Shown: positions 9,661 through 18,725, counted from the stretch's first letter. The stretch is 64,000 nucleotides of DNA from an uncultured Bacteroidota bacterium (GCA_902775135.1 CACYKY010000012.1:1-64000), one strand, 5' to 3'. The notes: generated by a model not told the origin, from the letters alone. Numbers and translations: made by a program.

Positions 9661-9667
9661 ACCCAAG

Positions 9668-9723
9668 ATTCACCATTCACAATTCACCATTCACCATTCA
9701 CAATTCACCATTCACCATTCACT
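9668..9723 (+). repeat. Tandem array, 7-nt unit, 8 copies
   Basis: ATTCACC and ATTCACA heptamers alternate eight times with an exact 7-nt period. Confidence 0.9.
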
Positions 9724-9768
9724 AAAAAAACCATTATCCGATTGCCCGATGAACCCCTTGAAAAAAAA

Positions 9769-9800
9769 TTTGGCCACGTCACGTTTTTCTCGTATCTTTG
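9769..9800 (+). promoter_or_regulatory. Promoter of the S46 peptidase gene
   Basis: TTTG at 9769-9772 and TATCTTTG at 9793-9800 are separated by 20 nt, the layout of Bacteroidota housekeeping sigma promoters. The gene starts 47 nt downstream. Confidence 0.8.
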
Positions 9801-9847
9801 CAGCCTAAAGTAAATAGAAATAATAATTAATAAAAATCATTAAGACA

Positions 9848-12013
9848 ATGAAAATTCGTACCTTAGTTATCGCAATGGCGCTTTCCCTGCTGCTCCCCAA
9901 CGTAGCACGCGCCGACGAAGGCATGTGGCTCCTCTCGCTCATCGGCAAGAATTATTCCGATATGCAGAAGGCCGGCTTCAAGCTCACCCCCGAAGACATC
10001 TACTCCATCAACCAGTCCTGCCTCAAGGACGCCATCGTCGGCCTCGGCAATGCAGGCTCCCCCTTCTGGCACTTCTGCACCGGCGAGATCATCTCCTCCA
10101 AAGGTCTCATGTCCACCAACCACCACTGCGGCTACGGCAAACTGCAGGAACACTCCACCGTGGAGCACGACTACCTCCGCGACGGTTTCTGGGCCTACAC
10201 CCTCGACCAAGAGCTGCCCAACCCCGGCCTCACCGCCTCCATCCTCGTGCGCATGGAGGACGTCACCAGCCGCGTGAAGGAAGTGCTCACCGACGAGATG
10301 AGCGAGGGTGACCGCGAGGCCGCCATCGAGAAAATCTCCAAGCAGATCGCCGACGAGGCCGTGAAGGGTACCGTGTACGACGCACAGGTGAAGCCCATGT
10401 TCAACGGCAACCAGTTCTTCCTCTTCGTGCACATCATCTACAAGGATGTCCGCCTCGTGGGCGCTCCCCCCTCGTCGATGGGTAAGTTCGGCGGCGACAC
10501 CGACAACTGGTCGTGGCCCCGCCACACCTGCGACTTCTCCATGTTCCGCATCTACACCGCCCCCGACGGCACCCCCGCCGACTACAGCAAGGACAACATC
10601 CCCCTGCAGCCCAAGCACCACCTGCCCGTCAACGCAGGTGAGATCAACGACGGCGACTTCGCCATGGTGATGGGATTCCCCGGCACCACCGACCACTTCC
10701 TCACCTCCTACGGCCTCGAGGAGACCATGAACATCACCAACAAGCTGCGCTACGAGATCCGCACCGTGAAGATCAACATCCTCCGCGAGGAGATGGCCGC
10801 CAGCCAGGCCACCCGCATCAAATACGCCTCCAAGTACGCCTCCTGCTCCAACTACTGGAAATACAGCAACGAGCAGAACAAAGCCCTGAAAAACCTCAAC
10901 ACCATGGGCGTCAAGAAGGACGTCGAAAAGGAATACATGCAGTGGGCCAGCCGCCAAACCAACCCCAAATACTCCCGCGCCCTCGACCTCATCAAACGCG
11001 GCTACGCTGAACGTGCCACCATCGAAGAGGCCCAGCAATACCTCGTCGAAGGTCTCCTCTCCGGCCCCGAAGGTCCCCTCTTCGCCGCTCGTATCAAGAA
11101 CACCTTCGCCCACATGCTCGAAGCCGACCCCAAGGCCGACCTCTCCGCTTTCCAAAGCTATATCGACAATTTCTATAAGGACTACGACATGAATGTCGAC
11201 CGCCGCCTCGTGGCCAACCTCTTCAAGTATGTCGTCGACAACATGAACGCCGAATACTGCCCCGAGTTCCTGCTCAAGGCCAACAAGAAGTACAAGGGCG
11301 ACTTCGACAAATACGCCGAAGACCTCTTCAAGAAATCAATCTTCGCCGACCCCGAGAAACTGGCCAAGTTCATGCAGAAACCCAGCATGCGCACCCTTGA
11401 GGGCGACCCCCTCGCCAAGGTCGGCAATGAGGCCCTCGACGCCTACCGCGCCCTCGCCTCCAACCTTAACCTCGAGACCCAGGAAAACCTCGAACGCGGC
11501 ATCCGCGACTTCACCGACGGTATCCTCCAAATCAACGAGAAGAAAGGCAAACTGATGTCTCCCGACGCCAACAGCACCATCCGCCTCACCTACGGCAACG
11601 TGATGAGCTACGACCCCAAGGACGGCGTCTCCTACCACTACTACACCACCATGAAGGGCGTCATCGAGAAGGAAGACCCCGAGAACAGCGAGTTCAACGT
11701 CCCCGCACGTCTCAAAGAACTCTACGCCAAGAAGGAATTCGGCCGCTACACCAACAAGAACGGTGAGATGCCCACCTGCTTCATCACCAACAACGACATC
11801 ACCGGCGGCAACTCCGGCTCGCCCGTCATCAACGCCAAAGGCCAACTCATCGGCTTGGCATTTGACGGCAACAGCGAGGCCATGAGCGGCGACATCGACT
11901 TCGAAGAAAACCTCCAGCGCTGCATCTGCCTCGACAGCCGCTACATGCTCTGGGTCATCGACGTCTTCGCCGGCGCCAAGAACCTCATCGAGGAAATGGA
12001 TATCGTCAGATAA
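9848..12013 (+). CDS. S46 family dipeptidyl-peptidase, DPP7-like
   Basis: Periplasmic serine exopeptidase that removes dipeptides from oligopeptide N-termini, feeding amino-acid use in peptide-fermenting Bacteroidales. A signal peptide ends ARA and the mature protein begins DEGMWLL, as usual for S46. The catalytic His lies in NHHCGYG (residues 91-97) and the nucleophile Ser656 in TGGNSGSPV. Length, 721 residues, fits the family. DPP11, specific for Asp/Glu, carries Arg 18 residues after the catalytic Ser; here that position is Gly674 (in FDGN), as in DPP7, so preference for hydrophobic or uncharged P1 residues is inferred. It is followed after 17 nt by the RpoN fusion gene and may be co-transcribed with it. 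Confidence 0.93.
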   Translation: MKIRTLVIAMALSLLLPNVARADEGMWLLSLIGKNYSDMQKAGFKLTPEDIYSINQSCLKDAIVGLGNAGSPFWHFCTGEIISSKGLMSTNHHCGYGKLQEHSTVEHDYLRDGFWAYTLDQELPNPGLTASILVRMEDVTSRVKEVLTDEMSEGDREAAIEKISKQIADEAVKGTVYDAQVKPMFNGNQFFLFVHIIYKDVRLVGAPPSSMGKFGGDTDNWSWPRHTCDFSMFRIYTAPDGTPADYSKDNIPLQPKHHLPVNAGEINDGDFAMVMGFPGTTDHFLTSYGLEETMNITNKLRYEIRTVKINILREEMAASQATRIKYASKYASCSNYWKYSNEQNKALKNLNTMGVKKDVEKEYMQWASRQTNPKYSRALDLIKRGYAERATIEEAQQYLVEGLLSGPEGPLFAARIKNTFAHMLEADPKADLSAFQSYIDNFYKDYDMNVDRRLVANLFKYVVDNMNAEYCPEFLLKANKKYKGDFDKYAEDLFKKSIFADPEKLAKFMQKPSMRTLEGDPLAKVGNEALDAYRALASNLNLETQENLERGIRDFTDGILQINEKKGKLMSPDANSTIRLTYGNVMSYDPKDGVSYHYYTTMKGVIEKEDPENSEFNVPARLKELYAKKEFGRYTNKNGEMPTCFITNNDITGGNSGSPVINAKGQLIGLAFDGNSEAMSGDIDFEENLQRCICLDSRYMLWVIDVFAGAKNLIEEMDIVR

Positions 12014-12030
12014 CCCATAACCACCCACAA

Positions 12031-14388
12031 GTGAAACAAATTCAGCGACAGCAACTGCAGCAGAAGCTCTCTCCGCAACAGATACAACTCATGCGTCTGC
12101 TGCAGTTGCCTGTTACTGACCTCGAACAGGCCATCAAAGAGGAGATAGAGAAGAACCCCCTCCTCGAAGCCGACGTGCCCATGGGCAACGAGGACATCGA
12201 CTCCATCGCCGCTGCCGCCGACCACGACCGCTCCGACTGGGACACCGACGAGGACGACGACTACGGCGCCTACGACTACCGCGAACACCTGGAGAGCGAT
12301 CCCAACGCCTCCCGTCGCGAGTTCGTCCTGTCCGATTCCCTCTCCTTCGCCGACCGCCTCAATGCGCAACTCATCACCCGACGCCTCACCGAGCGCCAAC
12401 AACTGATCGCCAACGAACTCATCGGCACCCTCGACGACGCCGGATACCTCAGCCGCGACCTCGACCTTGTCACCAACGACATGGCCTTCCGCCAGGGCAT
12501 CGACGCCTCGCCCAACGAGGTGCTGGAGGTGCTGCGCATCATCCAAAGTCTCGATCCCCCAGGCATCGGCGCCCGCAACCTCCAGGAATGCCTCCTGCTG
12601 CAGCTGCACCGCATGCCCAAGGACCCCGACGTGCTGATGGCCACCACCCTCGTCGAACGCCACTTCGACGACTTCGCCAACCACCGCTACGAGCGCCTCT
12701 GCGAAGCCCTCGCCATCGACCAGGCCACCCTCGACCGCCTCTCCGCACTCATCCGCCACCTCAACCCCAAACCGGGCAGCTCCGACGCCGAGAGCGACTC
12801 CGCCGCCGCCACCTTCACCCCCGACATCATCCTCCAGCAGCACGACGGCGAACTCTCCTTCTACCTCAACGACGGCAACCTCCCTCGCCTCAGCCTCAAC
12901 ACCTACTACACCGACATGCTCGCCGAACTCGAGGCCCAGAAGGCCGAGCGCGAGCGTCACGGCTCCAAAAGCCCCGCCTCCGAACGCGAAACTCTCTCCT
13001 TCCTCCGCACCAAGCAGGCCGACGCCCAAGGTTTCATCGACCTCCTCCAGCAACGCCACGACACCATCGTGCGCGTCATGCGCTATATCATCAAGCACCA
13101 GCGCGGATTCCTCCTCACCGGCGACCCCGACGAGATGCAGCCCCTCCGCCAACGCGAAGTGGCCGAAGCCACAGGGCTGGACATCTCCACCATCTCACGC
13201 ATGGCCAACAGCAAATACCTCCAAACCGACTTCGGCACCATCCCCCTCAAGGATTGCTTCTCCAAAGGTATGGCCACCACCGAAGGCGAGGAGATCTCGG
13301 TAGAGACCGTCAAACAGCGCCTGGCCGACGCCATCCAGGGCGAGGACAAGCAGGCCCCCCTGTCAGACGAGGCCCTCGCTCAGCTGCTCAATTCCCAAGG
13401 CTACCCCCTCGCCCGACGCACCGTGGCCAAATACCGCGAACAGCTGGGCTTCCCCGTGGCTCGCCTGCGAAGGGTGCTCATGCTGCTGGTCCTACTCCTC
13501 TCCCCTCTCCTCACAACTCACCTCTCCGCACAGGTCTCCTTCTACGATTCCCTCATCAACGCACGCCTCGAGGCTTCGCGCCAAATGCAGGCCTCCGGAC
13601 GCAGCGCAGCAGCCAAACCCGCCCCCAAGGCCACAGCGCAAAGCAAGAACGAAAGCAAACAGGCAGTCAAAGCCATCCGCGACGCCGCCAAGGCCGCCGA
13701 CACCGAAATCGACGCGGCAGCCCTGGCGCTGGTACCCCTGTGGTACGATGCTTTCCCCCACCACCGCGTCAACCCCCTGGGACGCACCACCCTCGACCTC
13801 ATGCCCGACGAGATCAACCTACTCCTCGCACGCGACAGCGCCGACTTCTGCTTCCCCGTGTGCAATCCCAAGACATCCAACTACGGATGGCGCTGGCAAC
13901 GCGGCCACCACGGCGTAGACATAGGTCTCAACACCGGCGACCCCGTCCACAGCGCCTTCGCCGGCGTGGTGCGCGTGGCCTCACGCATGGGTGGCTACGG
14001 CAACTGCGTCGTCATTCGCCACCCCAACGGCCTCGAAACACTCTACGGCCACCTCTCCAAAATCAACGTCCAACCCAACCAATCCGTCGCCGCCGGCGAA
14101 GTCATTGGCCTCGGCGGCTCGACAGGCAACTCCACAGGCCCTCACCTCCACTTCGAGTGCCGCTTCCTCTACCAGACCTTCGACCCCGAATGGATTCTCG
14201 ACTTCTCCAACTACTCCCTCCGCACACGCCACCTCCACCTCGACAAGTCCTACTTCGGCATCCGCCAACCCCGCAAAGGCCAGAACCTCGACTACAAAGC
14301 CGACGAAAGCATCATCAAGGAACCCAAAAACGGCAAGAAACGTCCCGCCGTCCCAGCAACTAACACCTATAATATAAAGGATTTTTAG
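12031..14388 (+). CDS. rpoN: In-frame fusion: sigma-54 factor RpoN joined to secreted M23 peptidase
   Basis: Residues 1-481 form a full RpoN: region I (QQKLSPQQIQLMRLLQ), core-binding region with LDPPGIGARNLQECLLLQL, and the RpoN box ARRTVAKYRE at 461-470, ending VARLRR where RpoN proteins normally end. With no stop codon the frame continues at 482-500 into a typical signal sequence (VLMLLVLLLSPLL...HLSA) and then a LytM/M23 endopeptidase with HHGVD (626-630) and HLHFE (705-709) zinc motifs. The basic RLRR would serve as the n-region of the signal. The gene starts with GTG. Two genes may be fused genuinely, the peptidase may start internally at GTG 13474 or ATG 13480, or a stop or frame was lost in sequencing. 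Sigma-54 acts in the cytoplasm and M23 in the periplasm, so a single chain would need cleavage by signal peptidase. Confidence 0.85.
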   Translation: MKQIQRQQLQQKLSPQQIQLMRLLQLPVTDLEQAIKEEIEKNPLLEADVPMGNEDIDSIAAAADHDRSDWDTDEDDDYGAYDYREHLESDPNASRREFVLSDSLSFADRLNAQLITRRLTERQQLIANELIGTLDDAGYLSRDLDLVTNDMAFRQGIDASPNEVLEVLRIIQSLDPPGIGARNLQECLLLQLHRMPKDPDVLMATTLVERHFDDFANHRYERLCEALAIDQATLDRLSALIRHLNPKPGSSDAESDSAAATFTPDIILQQHDGELSFYLNDGNLPRLSLNTYYTDMLAELEAQKAERERHGSKSPASERETLSFLRTKQADAQGFIDLLQQRHDTIVRVMRYIIKHQRGFLLTGDPDEMQPLRQREVAEATGLDISTISRMANSKYLQTDFGTIPLKDCFSKGMATTEGEEISVETVKQRLADAIQGEDKQAPLSDEALAQLLNSQGYPLARRTVAKYREQLGFPVARLRRVLMLLVLLLSPLLTTHLSAQVSFYDSLINARLEASRQMQASGRSAAAKPAPKATAQSKNESKQAVKAIRDAAKAADTEIDAAALALVPLWYDAFPHHRVNPLGRTTLDLMPDEINLLLARDSADFCFPVCNPKTSNYGWRWQRGHHGVDIGLNTGDPVHSAFAGVVRVASRMGGYGNCVVIRHPNGLETLYGHLSKINVQPNQSVAAGEVIGLGGSTGNSTGPHLHFECRFLYQTFDPEWILDFSNYSLRTRHLHLDKSYFGIRQPRKGQNLDYKADESIIKEPKNGKKRPAVPATNTYNIKDF

Positions 14389-14448
14389 GCGGCACGTTCG
14401 TCAAGCCCCACATGTGATAATAAAGAAAACATTCATTCTATTATAATA

Positions 14449-14943
14449 ATGAAGAAAATCAATCTCTCCGACTACGACCCCACGGCGGTACCCGACGGCA
14501 GCCCGTGGACAGTGGCCGTTGTGGCCGCCGAATGGAACCCCCAAGTCACCGACGCCCTCCTGCAGGGCGCTGTCGACACCCTCCGCCAACACGGCGTGCA
14601 CGAGGAGAACATACGCGTCTTCCGCGTCCCCGGCACCTACGAACTCTCCTATGCCGCCGACACCCTCGCCGAACTCGACACTATCGACGCCGTCATCTGC
14701 ATCGGCTGCGTCATACAGGGCGAGACGCGCCATTTCGAGTTCATCTGCCAGGCCGTATCGCAAGGTCTCACCAACGTGGCCCTCGCCAACCACAAACCCA
14801 TCATCTTCAGCGTCCTCACCACCGACACCATGGAACAGGCCCTCGACCGCGCCGGAGGCCGCCACGGGAACAAGGGCGTCGAAGGCGCCATCACCGCCCT
14901 GAAGATGCTCCATTTTACCGACATAGCCGTTTCCCTGCCGTGA
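14449..14943 (+). CDS. ribH: 6,7-dimethyl-8-ribityllumazine synthase
   Basis: Condenses 5-amino-6-ribitylamino-uracil with 3,4-dihydroxy-2-butanone 4-phosphate in the penultimate step of riboflavin synthesis, in the cytoplasm, normally as a 60-mer or decamer. Family signatures are all present: VPGTYELSYA, GCVIQGETRHFEFICQ and VLTTDTMEQALDRAGG followed by GNKGVEGA. Length (164 residues) is standard. It overlaps the fmt start by 4 nt, which indicates translational coupling. RibD of the same pathway lies elsewhere, at 36432-37364 on the other strand. Confidence 0.95.
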   Translation: MKKINLSDYDPTAVPDGSPWTVAVVAAEWNPQVTDALLQGAVDTLRQHGVHEENIRVFRVPGTYELSYAADTLAELDTIDAVICIGCVIQGETRHFEFICQAVSQGLTNVALANHKPIIFSVLTTDTMEQALDRAGGRHGNKGVEGAITALKMLHFTDIAVSLP

Positions 14944-15875
14944 AGATAGTCTTTTTCGGAACCCCAGAGTTCGCCGTCGAGAGCCTCGACGCCATCATGC
15001 AGTCTTCCCACGAAGTCTGCGCCGTCGTCACCGTCCCCGACCGCCAGGCCGGCCGCGGACACAAGTTCATGCCTAGCGCCGTCAAGGAATACGCCCTCCA
15101 GCACCAACTGTCCCTCCTGCAGCCCGAACGGCTGCGCGACCCCGACTTCCTCGACCAACTGGAATCCTTCCACGCCGACATGTTCGTCGTCGTGGCCTTC
15201 CGCATGCTCCCCGAGGCCGTGTGGAATTTGCCGCCCCACGGCACCTTCAACCTCCACGCCTCGCTCCTCCCCCGCTACCGCGGCGCCGCTCCCATCAACC
15301 ACGCCATCATCAACGGCGACACCCGCACAGGCGTCACCACCTTCCTCCTCAACCACCAGATAGACGAAGGCCAAATACTCCTCCAGGCCGAGACCCCCAT
15401 CAGCCCCGACGACAACGCCGGCAGCCTCCACGACCGACTGGCCCTCATGGGTCGCGACCTCGTGGTGCGTACCCTCGACGGCATCCAAGCCGGCACCCTC
15501 ACCCCCCGTCCTCAGGAGGGAACGCCCACAGCGGCACCCAAAATCTTCAAGGATTTCTGCTTCCTCGACCTCCACCAGCCGGCACAGTACCTCGCCAACC
15601 TCGTCCGCGGCCTCGCTCCCTACCCCGCAGCACTCCTCACTCTCGTCAACCCCCAGGGCGAAGAGGTCCTCTTCAAAGTCTACGATGTAGCCCCAATTCT
15701 CGCCCCTAACAGCACTCCAGGAGCACTCATTTGCGACGAAAAAAAAGTCCTAAAAATCGGTGTAGCAAATGGTTTCATCCAAATTTTAAGCCTCCAAATG
15801 AGCGGAAAACGCAAAAATTCCATCGAAGATTTTCTTCGGGGAAATAAACTAACAGGCTGGAAAACAAAACTATAG
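14940..15875 (+). CDS. fmt: Methionyl-tRNA formyltransferase
   Basis: Transfers a formyl group from 10-formyl-tetrahydrofolate to initiator Met-tRNA. The start is the GTG at 14940, inside the ribH stop (GTGA overlap), because the conserved N-terminus KIVFFGTPEFAV follows at once; the longer upstream frame is not homologous. Catalytic and folate-binding motifs are visible: FNLHASLLPRYRGAAPI and later TGVTTF. Length is 311 residues, as expected. The last 50 codons become AT-rich compared with the rest of the gene, an oddity with no effect on recognisable motifs. Confidence 0.94.
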   Translation: MKIVFFGTPEFAVESLDAIMQSSHEVCAVVTVPDRQAGRGHKFMPSAVKEYALQHQLSLLQPERLRDPDFLDQLESFHADMFVVVAFRMLPEAVWNLPPHGTFNLHASLLPRYRGAAPINHAIINGDTRTGVTTFLLNHQIDEGQILLQAETPISPDDNAGSLHDRLALMGRDLVVRTLDGIQAGTLTPRPQEGTPTAAPKIFKDFCFLDLHQPAQYLANLVRGLAPYPAALLTLVNPQGEEVLFKVYDVAPILAPNSTPGALICDEKKVLKIGVANGFIQILSLQMSGKRKNSIEDFLRGNKLTGWKTKL

Positions 15876-15916
15876 AAAATCTGCTAGAAAAAAACGAAAA
15901 AAAATTTAAAAAAAAA

Positions 15917-15949
15917 TTTGTTTCGTATCAAAAAAAATTCTTACATTTG
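15917..15949 (+). promoter_or_regulatory. Promoter of the HU gene
   Basis: TTTG at 15917-15920 and TACATTTG at 15942-15949 are spaced 21 nt apart within a highly A-rich stretch; the leader to the ATG is about 40 nt. Confidence 0.8.
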
Positions 15950-15997
15950 CACCGAAAAGAAAAACAAATATTTACAAACCCTTAAACATTCATCATT

Positions 15998-16261
15998 ATG
16001 AACAAAACTGAACTTGTTAACGCCATGGCCGCCAAGACCGGCATGACCAAAGTCGCCGCCAAACAGGCAATGACCGCTTGTTTCGATGCCATCCAGGCCG
16101 AGCTGAAAAAAGGCGAGAAAGTGACCCTCATTGGCTTCGGTACCTTCAGCGTTGTGAAGCGCAAAGCCCGCACCGCCAAGAACCCCCGTACCGGCAAGGC
16201 CGTCAAAGTTCCCGCCAAGAAAGTGGCCAAGTTCAAAGCCGGCAGCAAGCTCCTCAAATAA
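15998..16261 (+). CDS. hup: HU family DNA-binding protein
   Basis: Small histone-like protein that bends and compacts DNA as a dimer. The 87-residue sequence begins MNKTELVNAMAAKTG and holds the HU/IHF signature GFGTFSVVKRKARTAKNPRTG with the DNA-intercalating arm region (RTGKAVKVPAKK). A strong A-rich promoter lies upstream and an intrinsic terminator downstream, so the gene is transcribed alone and probably at high level. Confidence 0.95.
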   Translation: MNKTELVNAMAAKTGMTKVAAKQAMTACFDAIQAELKKGEKVTLIGFGTFSVVKRKARTAKNPRTGKAVKVPAKKVAKFKAGSKLLK

Positions 16262-16295
16262 GAGAGCTTACCAACAGCCTTAGAACAACTACGAA

Positions 16296-16330
16296 CCGGG
16301 GCATCCTAACGGGTGCCTCGGCTCTTTTTT
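16296..16330 (+). terminator. Intrinsic terminator after the HU gene
   Basis: CCGGGGCATCC pairs with GGGTGCCTCGG across a TAAC loop and is followed by a run of six T. Nothing recognisable is seen between it and the gpsA promoter. Confidence 0.85.
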
Positions 16331-16537
16331 GCCCCACCCCTCAACACCAGCGGACCTGCCCCAGGATCCATTAATCCGGACGATTTGTCCGTGCTCCACA
16401 CCCCTCCCCCCATCGGGCGCCCCTACCACTCAACTACCGTTCTTCAACACCGATTTCTCGGAATGAATTGGGAAAGAGGAAACGGCAATTTAAGGGATTT
16501 TAACAAAGTTTTGTTATAAAGTGTGAAAAAGAATACG

Positions 16538-16545
16538 TATCTTTG
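16538..16545 (+). promoter_or_regulatory. Promoter -7 element of gpsA
   Basis: TATCTTTG followed by CAAAA, about 60 nt before the gpsA ATG, with a possible TTTTG -33 box at 16509-16513. Confidence 0.7.
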
Positions 16546-16604
16546 CAAAATTATTAAGGATAGTCGACAAAAGGTTATCTATTGTGGTACAATAATATAT
16601 AGAA

Positions 16605-17597
16605 ATGATAGGAGTGATTGGAAGTGGCTCATGGGCCACTGCAATTGTCAAAATACTGCTTGAACAGACAGACCGAAGAGTGAACTGGTGGGTGAGAAAC
16701 GAGAAAGTACGCACAGGTCTGCTGAGCGATGGACACAATCCGGTACACCTGCCGGACGTGGAGTTGGATACCAGCCGCCTGGATATCAGCGGCGACCTGG
16801 CCGAAGTGGTGGGGAAGAGCGAATACCTGTTCCTCGTAACACCGTCGGCTTTCATTGCCAATGTGCTGGAGCAGCTGCCGAAGTCGGTCTACAAGGGCAA
16901 GAAGTTCGTCTCGGCCATCAAGGGCATTATTCCGGAAAGGAGAATTTCGGTGTCGGTGTATCTGGAGAGCATCGTGAAGGTGAAACGCAACGATATCTGC
17001 GTCATCAGCGGCCCTACACACGCCGAAGAGGCAGGTCACGGGAAACCGACGTTCCTGACGATGGCATCGAACAGCCCTTCGCTGGCCATCGAGGTGGAGC
17101 AGATGATGCGTTGCCCATACCTGCACACCACCCACACGACGGACATCATGGCCGTGGAGCGCGTGGGATTGCTCAAAAATGTCTACGCCATAGGCGCCGG
17201 TATGTGCCAGGGACTGGGCTACGGCGACAACCTCAACGCCGTGATGGTGAGCGCCGCCATGCGCGAGCTGGCACACCTGATACAGGTGTTCCCCTCGGTG
17301 AACCGCAATATCGCCGACAACTGCTACCTGGGCGACCTGATGGTCACCTGCTGGTCGAAGCACAGCCGCAACCGCCGACTGGGCGAAGAGATAGCCAAAG
17401 GGGGCCGAATCGACGACATCTTCGAGAAGATGGGCACCGTGGCCGAAGGCTACTACTCCGCCAAGAATTTCCACGAGCTGGGCTTGCTGATAGGCCGCTG
17501 CGACGAGATGCCCATCGTGGAGGCCGTCTACCGCGTGCTCTACGAGGGTGCGGACCCCAAAGAAGAAATCGACAACCTGATAGAGAATGTCTTTTAA
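16605..17597 (+). CDS. gpsA: NAD(P)-dependent glycerol-3-phosphate dehydrogenase
   Basis: Reduces dihydroxyacetone phosphate to sn-glycerol 3-phosphate, the backbone for membrane phospholipids. The Rossmann motif GSGSWATA opens the protein; SAIKGI, ISGPTHAEEA and a conserved GLLKNVYAIGAGMCQGLGYG segment with catalytic Lys follow, then NCYLGDLMVTC near the C-terminus. Length is 330 residues. The next gene, 30 nt downstream, encodes a predicted acyltransferase, so the two may form a small phospholipid operon. Confidence 0.93.
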   Translation: MIGVIGSGSWATAIVKILLEQTDRRVNWWVRNEKVRTGLLSDGHNPVHLPDVELDTSRLDISGDLAEVVGKSEYLFLVTPSAFIANVLEQLPKSVYKGKKFVSAIKGIIPERRISVSVYLESIVKVKRNDICVISGPTHAEEAGHGKPTFLTMASNSPSLAIEVEQMMRCPYLHTTHTTDIMAVERVGLLKNVYAIGAGMCQGLGYGDNLNAVMVSAAMRELAHLIQVFPSVNRNIADNCYLGDLMVTCWSKHSRNRRLGEEIAKGGRIDDIFEKMGTVAEGYYSAKNFHELGLLIGRCDEMPIVEAVYRVLYEGADPKEEIDNLIENVF

Positions 17598-17627
17598 ACA
17601 CAAAACATTACAGATACTACCCAAGGT

Positions 17628-18725
17628 ATGGAAGCCAACACTTTCGACGATATACGACCCTATAACGACGCAGAGCTGCGCGAGGCGCTGAAGCGCATCG
17701 CCCAATGGGGGCTAATACCTCAGATATTGAAATTCATCTACCCACAGACGCCTGTGGAGGAATCCATGCAGCGCCTGCAGAACGTGCAAACCGTCAAGGA
17801 ACTGCAGACCTCCTTCATGTACGACGCCATCTGCCGCATCGTCAGCACCACCACGCAGGGATTCTCGCACTCGGGCTTCGACTACATCCGCAAGGGCAAA
17901 CCCTGCCTCTACATCTCGAACCACCGCGACATCACCCTCGACGCCTTCCTGCTGCAGATGCTGCTCATCAGCCGCCAACGCGAGACGTCGTACATCGTCT
18001 TCGGCAACAACCTGATGGAGACACCGCTACTGAGGGACCTCTTCCTGAGCAACAAACTGATACAGATGGAACGCGGCGGCGGCAACCCCAGGGCTTTCTA
18101 TCGCAGCCTCCAGCATCTCTCCCAGTACCTGCACAACCTCATCGTCGAGCAGCGCGAGTCGGTGTGGATTGCCCAGAAGAACGGCCGCAGCAAGGACGGC
18201 GTGGACTCCACGGCTCCTGCCATCGTGAAAATGCTCACATTGGGCAGCGACGGCCCGGCAGCCAAAACCATTGCAGAGCTGAACATCATCCCCGTGGCGA
18301 TTTCCTACGAATGGGACCCCTGCGACCTGATGAAGGCCAACGAGCTCTACCACCGCGCCCACGGCGGCTACCACAAGGTGGAAGGCGAAGACACCAACAG
18401 CGTCACCACAGGCATCATCGGACCCAAAGGTCATGTGCACTTGGCCATCGGCAAGCCTCTGAGCAGCGCCGAGATAGCCACCGAAGGCGACCTGGCGGAC
18501 CACATTGCCTCCGTGCTGGACAAGCGCATCCAGAAGCTGTACAAACTGATGCCCACCAACTACTTGGCCTACGACATGCTGACGGGCACCAACCAGCACC
18601 GGCAGCACTACTCCTCCGAGGTGAAAAACGAGTTCCTGCAACGTATGAACCAGCTGCCGGAGGGCGAATGCCAGCGGATATTCATGGAGATGTACGCCAA
18701 TCCCGTCATCTCAGCACGACAGTAA
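17628..18725 (+). CDS. Predicted glycerolphosphate/lysophosphatidate acyltransferase
   Basis: A PlsC-like acyltransferase domain is indicated by SNHRDITLDAFLLQ near residue 96 (the His-Asp acceptor motif), a following FGNNLMETP segment and RGGGNPRAF further on. The family acylates glycerol phosphate or related acceptors at the inner membrane. The motif has five residues between His and the second Asp, whereas classical PlsC has four; this spacing occurs in a Bacteroidales subfamily as far as I recall. No transmembrane helix is obvious. The position directly after gpsA supports a role in phospholipid synthesis; the exact acceptor is not determined. Confidence 0.75.
   Translation: MEANTFDDIRPYNDAELREALKRIAQWGLIPQILKFIYPQTPVEESMQRLQNVQTVKELQTSFMYDAICRIVSTTTQGFSHSGFDYIRKGKPCLYISNHRDITLDAFLLQMLLISRQRETSYIVFGNNLMETPLLRDLFLSNKLIQMERGGGNPRAFYRSLQHLSQYLHNLIVEQRESVWIAQKNGRSKDGVDSTAPAIVKMLTLGSDGPAAKTIAELNIIPVAISYEWDPCDLMKANELYHRAHGGYHKVEGEDTNSVTTGIIGPKGHVHLAIGKPLSSAEIATEGDLADHIASVLDKRIQKLYKLMPTNYLAYDMLTGTNQHRQHYSSEVKNEFLQRMNQLPEGECQRIFMEMYANPVISARQ

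Larger units (their letters stand above)
8010..9847. other. Long non-coding repeat mosaic between the adhesin gene and the S46 peptidase gene
   Basis: About 1.8 kb with no convincing gene. It holds two related hairpin elements (8067-8386 and 8825-9187), a run of unrelated short tandem arrays (9190-9723), one consensus-like promoter without a gene (9380-9387) and the promoter of the peptidase gene (9769-9800). Base composition is C-rich and T-poor on the plus strand in the array part, unlike the neighbouring genes. Confidence 0.8.

Noticed and set aside
9668-9723. CRISPR array
   Set aside because: Units are 7 nt with no spacers and no cas genes in the window.
12588-14363. 591-codon plus-strand frame overlapping the RpoN-M23 gene
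   Set aside because: Arg/Pro/His-rich composition is typical of an out-of-frame reading of GC-rich coding DNA.
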